Below are positions 53,712-64,000 of a stretch of DNA of 64,000 bases, piece by piece. A program made the translations under genes and the position numbers. Origin of the DNA: Bostrychus sinensis (taxonomy: Eukaryota; Chordata; Actinopteri; Gobiiformes; Eleotridae); assembly GCA_020698575.1 (NCBI GenBank), contig CM036254.1, positions 31,090,526-31,154,525 on the forward strand, written 5' to 3'. The notes under the pieces are model-generated. The model was not told where the DNA came from and did not search any database. It saw only the letters and a program-made list of their open reading frames with translations. Within the stretch, counting starts at the first letter, position 1. The number at the start of each line of letters is the position of its first letter.

Positions 53712-55313
53712 TGTACAACCCCAGTGAGGGAAGAAAAAGAAAGATAAAAACGTAATATGTAATATTAGGGACAAGTTTGGCGAGCCATTTTTTCCAAGTT
53801 GAGCGTTTAGCAAACCTTCAAAGTGTAAACAAAATATTAGAAAGTGTGTATTAAAAATGTATTTTACCATCAGATGAAATAAATATCACGGTCACGTACC
53901 AGTATCCTACTCATGAGTTCAAGTGAAAAGAGTGAATTTCTGAGCGCAGGGCCTTTTATAGTCCGCACCTGGACGTTCTGTTGCCATTCCACCAACGCAC
54001 GCACGTGAACGTGAGCGCTTAACATCTTTAATTCTTATCCAAACTTCTGTCTGTAGCCTAGATATTAATATTTCAGTAAGAGAAGGGTGAGGCTTCATGA
54101 AGACTCTCCCTAATGTAGGTTGGAAGCATTTGTAACATTTACACTGTACAAAAATAATCTGAACTTTTTGAGTCTTGATTTTACCACATTTACAGCAACA
54201 TTTATTCATATTTTATATTTTAATATAGATTTTATATGCCTTTGTTATGTTAAATATAAATATTAAATATTATATCTAAATGCTAAATATTTCATGTAAA
54301 TCCTAAATGTTAAATGCTGACTGTGCTCTGTGTGCTCTGTGCTAACTTGACACCAAATATTCAGGTCAGCTACTTCCAAAATAAAAGTGAATGCTGCGGG
54401 GTCTGTACTGTTACTGTTACTGGCTGCTTCTCTGCATAACCCTATCAAAATGCTTGTAGACACAAAAGTGTGTGTTTCTTGACTCGCAGTAGTTTACATA
54501 AATACAATATTTGTTTTGTGAGTGTCTTGTTAAAATGACAGTAAACTGCGCAGAAACCACTGGAGCTGAGGCACAAACCCCATGCCTAAAAGGAGACGTG
54601 TTGTGTGTGGCCACAAACTTTTCTGCAAGAAATGTGGACTACGAGCAGATGATTTCTTTCTCTGCATGGTCTGGGAGACCTTTTAAAAATAAAAGGTTGT
54701 AAAAGTGAAAACTATAGGCTACGTTTAATCTAGAAAGTCATCCACTATAATGACGCCAAACCAGTAGGCTATTTTCTATGTAACAAATAAAATTTATTCT
54801 AGCGCGGGGTTTGATCCTTGCTCTGTCAATATTTTTATATTTAGACCTAATTAGTTAAAGCCCAGGCGTCAGACCCTCCTCCACTCGGTTACACACTGAT
54901 ACAGCAGGCTACACGTGCAGCTAAAAAGTCCAGCTCATTTAGTTTCAGTATCCCACACAGAGTGAAATATTTCACTTCTTTTAAAGAAGAAAGAAGGCCT
55001 TCAGTGTGAGTTATTTAGACAGAAGTTTCCTTCAGAACCTGGAGAGCACATGGTTGTGCCACAGAAGAATCAGCACCATGGACAGCACCAAAGCTTTGCA
55101 CTGACACAGCAGGACACAGCTGCATCCAACACAACATCTAACATTACTATATTTATTATAGTCATTTTTTATCCAGTAGTTCAATTCAAAAGGTCACTCT
55201 CATATATTAGTCTATAGTTTCAGTCATTGGCGGAGATTGAGGGGTGGCATTGCCTCCCCTGGCGGCTCAAATAGGATATTACATTAATTAAAAAAGAACT
55301 TGTCCTAAAAATG
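53712..55313. other. Intergenic, no gene recognised
   Basis: Short open frames on both strands, none with a domain. 'ggcggagattgaggggtggc' near 55230 looks like the end of another unidentified repeat. Confidence 0.5.
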
Positions 55314-55321
55314 CTATAAAG

Positions 55322-56484
55322 CAGAGGTCGTTAACAGGCGGACCGCGGTCCGAATCCGGACCCAGATGCCCTCCCATCCGGACCGAACCTCTGTCCCACT
55401 CCGCGGACCCGAACCCGTTCAGCCTGTTCACTCCCCGGGAGCGCAGCGGCGCCTTTCTCAGAGCGCGTCAACAACATCGTATCCTGCTGCTTTAAAACTT
55501 TAACATGAACAGTGCGGGGTTAAATCAGCTGTGTTTTCTGTTACTGTCCAACAAAATGAGAGGAGTAGATCCAGACTGAGTGCGGAGGGACAGGACTGTT
55601 CCGTTTACAACAGACTTAAGTTTCGTTTTTGCGGAGCAGCGTCCCACAGCTCACCCCTACCCTCTCGGTGTCTCTCTGTCGAGGCTCACCCCTCCGCTCT
55701 CGGTGTCCCTCTGTCTCACAGCTCACCCCTCCACTCTCGGTGTCCCTCTGTCTCACAGCTCACCCCTCCACTCTCGGTGTCCCTCTGTCTCACAGCTCAC
55801 CCCTCCGCTCTCGGTGTCCCTCTGTCTCACAGCTCACCCCTCCCCTCTCGGTGTCCCTCTGTCCCACAGCTCACCCCTCTCCTCTCGGTGTCTGTCCCTC
55901 TGTTCCACAGAGGACAGAGCTGCCTCATATTCACCAGAGAATTAAGAGGAAACCTGTGTTTTGAGGCGCAGTACGTTCCACTTTAGTTTTAATGGGTGAA
56001 TCGTCTCCTGCGTAAAAGCAGACAGAAAATCTTGCGTGTGACGCTATCAACCAATCAGATCTGAGGATTTGGAAACATATGGAGCGGTGACTGTGAGACA
56101 GACAGCGGAGAAATGAGAGAGACAGAAGTAGAAAGGAACAGAGGTCAGCTCTAAACTCCTGTGTCTCCTGTGTTCTGAGCCAAGGACCATTATAAAAGCA
56201 TTTTGTTTGATTGTTTTAACTGTATTTGATTAACATAAGAAAAAAAATACTTTTTTATTTTATTATTTGATATTCCCTAGTTTTAAACTAATGCTTATGT
56301 TAGCAAAATGCTATTGCCATAATGTAGACACTGATGTAATCATCTACATGTAAATCATCTACAATGATTTTATTTATTTATTTTTGAGGTACAAATCAAC
56401 AGTGTGATGCTCCGGACCTCCGGACCTTTGCGCGAGAAAGTTTTCACCAATTGGACCTCGGTGAATTTTAATTGGTGACCCCTG
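55322..56484. mobile_element. hAT-type non-autonomous element with perfect target duplication
   Basis: Identical 8-bp flanks ctataaag lie at 55314-55321 and 56485-56492. The ends are cagaggtc... and ...gacccctg, inverted with one mismatch in the outer 8. The interior is GC-rich near both ends ('ggaccgcggtccgaatccgg'; 'tccggacctccggacctttg') and carries a 37-bp minisatellite. No transposase domain is recognised. Confidence 0.85.
55647..55911. repeat. 37-bp minisatellite inside the hAT element
   Basis: About seven copies of a 37-bp unit of the form 'agctcacccctccactctcg' + 'gtgtccctctgtctcac', with variation mainly at one or two positions. As 37 is not a multiple of three, the three plus-strand frames each read through the array as a 37-residue period. 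Confidence 0.9.
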
Positions 56485-56492
56485 CTATAAAG

Positions 56493-59400
56493 TAATGCAA
56501 CAAAAGAAAGTGAATCTAAATCATATTATCCACCTCATATCTACATTTCTTGTAACCATCCCTCTCGTTTTCTTTGTATTTCGCTAATCAAGTACTTAGT
56601 ACTGCGTGAGTCCCAAAAAAAAAAAAAAAAAAAAAAATGCCTGTGCATCAATTCATTTGTCTCAGAGTTCGTCAAATTTAATAATAGTACAGCTTAACAA
56701 GAGTAAAAAAAAAATCAGTTTGTAGGACTAACCCATAAGAACGCTGTCAGAATAGGCTATTTATAGTCCTTGGTTAGCATACTCTGCGCACTGGGGCAGT
56801 CCTTGTGTTTGTGCAGTGTTTTAACTGAATAATGTTACACCAACAACGAGGACGGTATACAGTATTAGTATTCTCATAATCGCTGCTCATTTGTGCACTT
56901 TATTAGCCTGCTTTATTACTTTTATTTGACTTGTTAAGTTCTGCTTTCTTAGTCTTTCTTTTCCGCTGCCTGGGCCTGCAATGATTAAAAAAAAATAATA
57001 ATAATTTTTTTATTTATGCTAGTAAAGTGATGGTTAACACCTTAAAAATCTTTGTTACAACCCTCCCCGCCCCTGTCTGCAGATGTCTGGCTTACTGTAT
57101 CAGAAAACTGTAAAGTGGTTTGAAATAAACAGAGGGGAAATGCATCATTTGCATGCATTTTGCCTGAGAAGCTACTCTTTCATCTACTGTAAGTCCTGTA
57201 ATTTTATCTGCAGCTGTATGAGCCTAATACACAAATTTTTGTTTTGGTAAAAAATGACTTTCTTATCTTATCACATTTTTCTCAATAAAATCTACCTGCA
57301 CCTGTTTCCAGCCTTGAAAATCACCAGGTGAGATCAGGGACGAAGTGGCTACAAACTGATGACCATTGTAGCTGTATCTGTTCTCTGACTGGGAACTGGT
57401 GTTGGTGTTACAACTCTCCCCATGTTACAACCATCCCTGGTCTCCCCTACTTGTACAGGAGTGGTGGGTTTTATCCCGGGCGAACCGTGTTGTTCCCCAC
57501 TGGCTGTACCCTCTTATTGGCAGGAACTGGCGTGAGCCGAAGGCCGCAGAAGGAAGCCATAAAGACGGGGACCAGGAGTGGACACTGAAGGGCTCGAGTT
57601 TAAAAGTCTTCTACTCTGGTTTTATTGCCTCGCAGGCTTTTATTCAGTGCATTATAGATTTTTAAATACAGCTCTTGCTTTTACCCTTTTTAGTAAATAT
57701 TTATATGTTTTTATTGTATTTCTCTCCTTTTTGTAATAAATTGCAGCTATTTAGGCCTATAATTGATTTTACTTTTGTGTTTTTAATTCACTGTTCACCC
57801 CTGTGAATTATTTTATCTGTAGTTTTTATTGGGTCTTAATGCCCCAACTCTAGACAGTGTCGTAGTTGGGCCATAATTTACCTACTTTTACATGGTTAAA
57901 CATTTTTAGGTAGCACCCACTCGGCCACACAATCATAGTTACTTGTTTACCCACTGTAGTTATTAGGTTGCAGTCCTAATTTGTTGAGGACTTAACGTGT
58001 ACAAGCATGTCTCTTCCATTTTCTCTTTTTTATTTTTGTTGCAAGGCTTTGAAGAAGCTGAGGGACTACCTTCATATTTTGTTCTTCAAAATGCACTTTT
58101 TACATTTCTAGAAGGTACACAGAATCAGGGATACTGCAGGATTCTTCTTGAGGATACGCACAGAGCCAGCACCGTTCAGACACAAACACTGGCCCATCAA
58201 TGTGCACACACGCGCTTAACAGGAATAAAGCAGCACATCCAGAGCGCGTCGGCATAAGGTCTTCCCTGTGTAACTACGACTATAACAGAGACACTGGCTC
58301 CGGGGTCTCATCCTGTGACCCACGATCCACAAATTAGCTTGAGCATAAGTAAAACAACAAACTGCTGTGACTCTGCCATCTTCTGTGCGCTCTGGGGCAC
58401 AGTGGGGAAATAACACGGCACATCCAGAGCGCATCACGTAGGTCCCCTCTGCGTAACCAAAGTCAGGACAAACCTCTATAGTTTTACCGGCTCCTGGCTG
58501 TAAGCAAACACATCACTTTTGACTTAAAGAGCAGCAGTCAGCTGTAGCTCCACTTGCGTTTGTAAAAACACACAGCCAGGAGCCGTCAGACAGTTTACCC
58601 AGGGCCCACTATAGGGAGGGGCCCTTAAAAACCCTAGAATATATGTGAGAGATATTGCTAAAGTGAGCAAGGGGCCCACCAAGATGATTTATACAAAGGG
58701 CCCAGAAGTTTGTGCTACACCCCTGCACACAGCCTACTATGGCTCTGTGCAGCTCTGTGGATGCAGCAGGGATTCGTCGGGGTCGGGGGACATCTCAAAG
58801 TACGCACAGTACTGCCTTACACCTGCAGGCACCACTGCTTTCCACCACAAACACACATGGCATGAGTCCAGCTACCTGGCACCTCGCGGGCAAACTGCCG
58901 TCTTCCTATTTATCAGTAGTCACCTGAGAGCCGGCAGTGACTCCCCGAGGTGCCACCTGTTACATAAACATCCATCATCAGTATTTATGTCACCTTGCAC
59001 TAGCGTCCAGAGCGCACACCTCCTCCCCAGAACTAAACAAGTCAATTAAAAGTAATACAGTGTGCCCAAATGAGCAGTGATTAATACAAATACTGAGTGT
59101 CGTCCTGGTTTTTGGTGTAACATAGCTACAGTTAAAACACTGCACAGCGTTTTTCTACATTAGTCCTACAAATGAATATTTACCTTTGTAGGGTTTATTA
59201 TTATTAAATTTGACGAACTCTGAGATGAATAAGACTCTCTCTGCCTGCGCGCCCCAATGCTGTGTGCACTTGGACTCATGCACGTAGTCTAATTTTAGGG
59301 GTGCATTATTGTATCTGAGTAAATTTAGGCATTACTTGGTTGTTTTAATCAATCGCTAATGCGCAGAATGACCCTTTTATATTTCAGTATTTGTTCAGTC

Positions 59401-60072
59401 ATGTGTTTTTCACATGATGGCTAATAATTGTATTAGCCTATTTAAATATATGGCCGTAGATCTGTTAATGGCCAGAATTTTCAAACACTGCCGGTGTTCC
59501 GGGAAATTCGGTTCCCCCACGTTTCCCCTGTTGAGTGCCAGGACTTTCTCTCTTTTAAAGGTTTTTACAAACTTACAGAATTTAACACAGACTGTGTGCA
59601 TCATAATCGAATGTATTTTTAAGATAATTTAGAATAGTTTAACTAGCTGATTATTGACGTAATGACCGTAACAGTAATTTTCGCAAAGCATTTGCACCTG
59701 CTCTCATTGGTTGTCTCCAAGGGTGAAAGTAGATTTTTGCTTATGCCAGGTACTATAACAAATTATGCCTACATATATATTTTTAATAGCAGAAAAAGCA
59801 GATATACGAGGTTAAGAATGAATCTTGACTATAAATGAAAAATAAAAACAGGCTTATACGGGTTTTAACAGGGTTTGAAAACAAATCAAACGCACCCTAT
59901 AAAGGCCAACACACACTGGACGCACGTCAAAAAATACGCCCCTATTATTTTCTATGAGGCGCACGGCGGTGGCTGAAAACACATGGTCCCCCGTACTTCT
60001 GCAGTAACAAAGATGGTTCTCTGCTCCGTGTGACACAGACACTACAGCTGTAAACACTGAGGGACAGTAGCT
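56493..60072. other. Intergenic, no gene recognised
   Basis: AT-rich with poly-A tracts (56610-56640, 56988-57010). The segment 57328-57600 has a moderately GC-rich open stretch in two frames but no known domain. 58210-58260 and 58405-58450 share 'cacatccagagcgc', a short local duplication. 'gggcccaccaagatgattta' near 58672 resembles a repeat end. Nothing firmer can be said. Confidence 0.45.
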
Positions 60073-60267
60073 GCTGTTAAGCTGCCAAAGATTTTCATTC
60101 ACCAGTTCATTTGTGGGTTATGTTGTTGATTGAAAGCAAAACAATTCTTGATTTTGATTTTACCATGTTAGAACCATCATACACACTTTGCTTTGCCAGT
60201 TTCTTGGAAAAATAATTGGTGCTATTCCTCACCAATCCACTGGCGATTCACAGTTCTTCTTAATGTT
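60073..60267 (+). repeat. Direct repeat, left copy (~195 bp)
   Basis: Runs from 'gctgttaagctgccaaagat' to 'cagttcttcttaatgtt' and is nearly identical to 61401-61599, differing by a 4-bp indel and a few substitutions. Confidence 0.9.
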
Positions 60268-60411
60268 CATGCAGGAAACTAGCCTTCCAGTTGACCTTTG
60301 GATGTTTGGAGTTGGGATTCTGTGGCTGCGCCACAGCAAATTGTAGTTGGAATGAGAAGAAGCTAAGAAGTGTCTAAAGATGGCTGCCATTTTTTGAAAT
60401 GTACAGCATGA

Positions 60412-60729
60412 CCAAGATGTTTGTGACGCACCTCTGAAAGAAGGTTGTTTGGTTCATTTGCGCACTTTTGGCTCTTAGGCCCATTGTGAAACAGGGTTTT
60501 GTGTTTCTTTGTTTCTTACATTATTTTGCTTGATGCAACTGTGGAAGTAGCTGTTAATGCTATTTCTCCAGGGCACGACCTGACATTGGTTAAGTGAGTT
60601 CATTGTTTGTTAGCAAATTTGTTGGCTGAAGTTGTCCTGTTGAGTCCCAGGTCATGTGGTGAGATTCCTGATACTACCAGGTGATGCTTCAGAAGAGGAG
60701 TTCTGAAATAAGACTGTTGGCTTTTGCTG
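60412..60729 (+). repeat. Tandem duplication, unit 1 (318 bp)
   Basis: Begins 'ccaagatgtttgtgacgcac' and ends 'ggcttttgctg'. It is followed immediately by unit 2, which starts with the same 20 bp. By eye the units are about 85% identical. Confidence 0.9.
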
Positions 60730-61047
60730 CCAAGATGTTTGTGACGCACCTCTGAAAGAAGGTTGTTTAGTCTAAATGTGCATTTTCGGCGCATAGGCCC
60801 ATTGTGAGACTGGGTTTTGTGGTTACTTGTAGCTTACATTGTTTTGCGTAATGCAACTTTGGAAGGAGTCGTTAACACTAATTCTCCAGTGCACGACCTG
60901 ACATTGGTTAAGCGAGTTCATGGTTTTTTAGTGAACTTGGATAAAGTTGTCCGGTTGAGTCCCAGTTCATGTGGTGAGATTTTTGATACTACCACAGGTG
61001 ATGCTTCAGAAGAGGAGTTCTGTAATAAGACTTGTGTCTTTTGCTGC
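60730..61047 (+). repeat. Tandem duplication, unit 2 (318 bp)
   Basis: Second copy of the 60412 unit. In this copy a frame from 60817 stays open to 61101 and reads ...EEFCNKTCVFCCQSDLNQHH KNITCPYPG, with spaced Cys and His residues like a degenerate zinc-binding motif. In unit 1 the equivalent frame is broken. I do not recognise the family; it could be an exon-derived or transposon-derived fragment. Confidence 0.85.
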
Positions 61048-61400
61048 CAGAGTGATTTGAATCAGCATCACAAGAACATCACGTGTCCATATCCAGGGTG
61101 AGTTGTTTGCCAAACTGCATTGTTCTAACCGTGCATGCAATCACAATATGTACAAATCCCAAATGTTAAAAGAAATACAAATGTATAAACACAAAACAAA
61201 AAACAAAATATAAAAAAAAATACAATTTAAAAATGTGAAAAGAAAACACAAATAAAACAATATACAATTGTCAGAAATAATAAAAAAAAAAAGAATTATA
61301 AGACATAAAAACTTATAAAAATAAAAAAAACCTTATGAACTAAAAGCGATGCTCTGTCAAGAACAAGGCAGAAAAGTGGGCCCAACTTAAAGGTATGAAA

Positions 61401-61599
61401 GCTGTTAAGCTGCCAAAGATTTTCATTCACCAGTTTGTTCATTTGTGGGTTATGTTGTTGATTGAAAGCAAAAAGATTCTTGATTTTGATTTTACCATGT
61501 TAGAACCATCATACACAATTTGCTTTGCCAGTTTCTTGGAAAAATAATTGGTGCTATTCCTCACCAATCCACTGGCGATTCACAGTTCTTCTTAATGTT
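61401..61599 (+). repeat. Direct repeat, right copy (~195 bp)
   Basis: Near-identical partner of 60073-60267. It ends at 'cttcttaatgtt', exactly where LINE coding sequence begins ('gatgacagcagcgactgtct'). Confidence 0.9.
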
Positions 61600-64000
61600 G
61601 ATGACAGCAGCGACTGTCTAGGAAATGCATTTGCAGCCTTATTAGACAGCGTAGGTTTTACTCAAAACATAAATGAACCCACTCATTGTCACAAGCACAC
61701 CCTGGACCTTGTTTTAACCTATGGTATAGAGATTAGTGAGCTCACTGTCCTCCCTCATAACCCCATACTCTCAGATCACTTTCTAATTACCTTTCAGTTT
61801 ATACTCAAAGACTTTACTGTTCCAATGAACAAAACCCAGATTAGAAGAACATTATCTGACCAATCTGTGTCAAAGTTTAAACACATAATTAAGCCAATAT
61901 TTAGTACAATGTTGAGTGAGTTTGTTGAGAACAGCTCCCATAGCTCGAGTCCCAGTAAAATGATCAGTTTGTTGACAGTGCCTCTCACTCATTAAAGACA
62001 GCTTTGATAATGTAGCTCCATTAAAACAAAAGGTTGTTAGGCCGAATCAAGTAGCACCAAGGTTTAATGCTGAAACATGTTCCCTTAAACAAGCAACCCG
62101 TAAATTAGAAAGGCTATGGCATTACTCCAGCTCAGAGCAGTCTCTGAATGCCTGGAAATATAGTCTTTTAAATTATAAAAAATCTCTGCGCGAGGCCACA
62201 ACCAGATACTATTCAACTTTAATAGAAGAAAACAGGAACAACCCTAGGTTTGTGTTCAGCACTGTAGGCAGGCCACTTTAAAACCCTCTGTAACATTAGA
62301 CTGCTTCATCGCTGTAGACCAAGCTGAGATAACATCAGACATTATGTCCTCCAAAACTTCAACTTGTCTTTTAGACCCAATTCCTACCAAACTTTTTAAA
62401 GAAACTCTTCCCCTAATTAATGAACCTATACTGACTATAATAAACACCTCCCTAGAAACAGGTTATGTGCCACAGTCTTTTAAGTCTTTTATGCAGTTAT
62501 TAAACCGCTTCTGAAAAAACCCAGTCTAGATCCTGACATTTTAGTCAACTATAGACCAATATCAAACCTCCTTTTTATTTTAAAAATACTAGAAAGAGTT
62601 GTAGTTAAACAGTTATGTCGCCATCTACAGGACAATAGCTTGTTTGAAGATTTTCAGTCAGGGTTTAGACCCCACCATAGCACAGAAACTGCATTAGTTA
62701 GAGTCACAAATGACTTGTTATTAAGTTCAGACAATGGACTGGTGTCAGTCCTAGTTCTGTTAGATCTCAGTGCAGCCTTTGACACCATTGACCACAGCAT
62801 CTTACTCCAGAGATTAGACTGTGACATAGGGGTCAGAGGAGCCGCCCTCTGCTGGTTTAAATCCTACTTATCTGATAGGTACCAGTTTGTCAGTGTAAAT
62901 GAACATTCCTCACAGTGCAGTAAAGTTAGCTATGGAGTGCCGCAAGGTTCAGTACTTGGACCCATTCTGTTCATGCTTTACATGCTGCCTTTAGGAAACA
63001 TAATCAGAAAACATGACATTAATTTTCACTGTTACGCAGACGATACACAGTTGTATTTATCAATTAAACCTGATCAGAATGACCACGTAGAGAAACTTAG
63101 CGCCTGTGTGAGAGACATAAAGACCTGGATGACAATTAATTATCTCCTCCTAAACCCAGAAAAAATAGAGGTTATTATACTAGGCCCCAAGCTGAGAGAT
63201 GCTCTGTCTGACCAGAGTCTCCCTGGACGGTGTCAGTGTAGCCTCAAGTTCTACTGTGAGAAACTTAGTTTTATTTGACCAAGATTTATCATTTAAGGCT
63301 CATGTAAACCAAGCCTGTAAAACAGCATTCTTTCACATTACATAACATAGCCAAAATCAGAAATATTTTGAAAAACTGGTCCATGCGTTTGTTACATCTA
63401 GGTTGGATTACTGTAACTCTCTGCTGGCAGCGTGCCCTAAAAACTCTTTAAAATATTTTCAGCTTGTTCAAAACACAGCAGCAAGGTTATTAACAGGAAC
63501 TAACAGGAGAGAACATATTACTCCTGTGTTGGCTTCACTTCACTGGCGTCCAGTTGAATTCAAAATTAGGTTTAAAATCCTTCTCCTGACTTACATGGCC
63601 GTAAATGTAACTGCCCCATCCTACATTAATGATGTTATAGTGCCATACCGACCTAACAGAGTACTGTGATTACTATAAACGGGATTGTGGGTTCCCAGGG
63701 TTCCTAAAAGTACAGTTGGAGGTAGAGCCTTTAGTTACCAAGCTCCTGTTTTATGGAATCAGCTTCCAGCTCATGTTAGAGAGGCAGACACAGTCTCTAC
63801 ATTTAAGGTTAGGCTTAAAATGTTCCTCTTCAAGAAAGCTTATGGTCAGGGCAGCTAGGAACAGGGTTAACTCCACAGCTTGAAGATAGGCTGCTCTAGG
63901 AGCTAGAAGCTGGGGGAAGTATGGTGCACTGAGCCTCTGTCCTCTGGTTTCATCTGCTGCTCCTCTTCTATCACTGTCATTAATATTATCTAATATTCTA
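61600..64000 (+). mobile_element. L2-type LINE, 5'-truncated and frame-broken, runs off the window
   Basis: From 61600 the frame reads LGNAFAALLDSVGFTQNINE, HTLDLVLTYGIEISEL and LSDHFLITFQF: the C-terminal part of an apurinic-type endonuclease as in L2-clade LINEs. Reverse transcriptase follows at 62640-63278, with SGFRPHHSTETAL, LLDLSAAFDTIDHSILL, YGVPQGSVLGPILF and the catalytic CYADDTQLY. After a break, 63403-63669 gives the post-RT region (DYCNSLLAACP, TPVLASLHWRPVEFKI), and 63720-63790 reads GRAFSYQAPVLWNQLPAHV. Several stops and frameshifts (about 61995, 62280, 62510, 63278) mean it is dead. The 3' end is not in the window. Confidence 0.88.
62640..63278 (+). pseudogene. LINE reverse transcriptase fragment (212 codons open)
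   Basis: The longest open part of the L2-type LINE. It holds RT motifs from the fingers (GFRPHHSTETAL) through the palm D (LDLSAAFDTIDH), motif B (GVPQGSVLGP) and the YADD catalytic pair, then the thumb-proximal TWMTINYLLLNPEK block. It lacks its own N-terminus, being open only from MFEDFQSGF, and stops early at 63278, so it is a fragment of the original polyprotein. Confidence 0.88.

Noticed and set aside
55531..55986. 151-codon and two further overlapping frames with a repeated leucine/serine/proline pattern
   Set aside because: All three frames are generated by the 37-bp minisatellite inside a hAT derivative.
57328..57665. Overlapping 86- and 88-codon frames
   Set aside because: No recognisable domain, no splice partners, no transposon context; too little to call a gene.

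Overview
The window is nuclear DNA of a ray-finned (teleost) fish. It has vertebrate genes with GT-AG introns and a dense load of fish-type transposons: several Tc1-like elements, hAT-type deletion derivatives, an L2-type LINE, a Penelope-like remnant and tRNA-derived SINEs. No bacterial operon logic, CRISPR array or true tRNA/rRNA gene is visible.

Three host genes can be supported. (1) A ZIC-family zinc-finger transcription factor lies on the minus strand in two exons (8121-7593 and 4443-3824, 382 residues). It is of the zic4/zic5/zic6 type and its intron hosts a dead Tc1 element and two SINEs. (2) vps8, the CORVET-specific endosomal tethering subunit, lies on the plus strand from 10772 to 49214. 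I rebuilt it as 45 coding exons whose lengths sum to 4155 nt (1384 residues plus stop), with all phases consistent, ending in a complete C3H2C3 RING finger. Two of its introns use GC-AG boundaries. (3) An actinoporin-like (pore-forming-toxin fold) gene sits antisense inside vps8 intron 6 (20700-19727, two exons, 164 residues). It is the most unusual gene here.

zic and vps8 are divergent, with start codons 2.65 kb apart. The short vps8 promoter has an ETS-type site, a CTCF-like G-rich core and two start-stop AUGUAA elements just before the chosen start.

Downstream of vps8 (49.2-64 kb) there is no recognised host gene. The stretch holds a 600-bp hAT derivative with near-perfect target duplication, a possible small unrecognised minus-strand gene (52.03-51.27 kb), and a nearly intact Tc1-like transposase that has lost its left end. 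It also holds a 1.16-kb hAT derivative with a perfect 8-bp target duplication and an internal 37-bp minisatellite, a tandem 318-bp duplication framed by a 195-bp direct repeat, and a broken L2-type LINE running off the right edge.

Exon boundaries were placed by hand from splice signals, reading-frame continuity and remembered family conservation. Transposon ends were placed from visible inverted repeats and target duplications. No similarity search was run.
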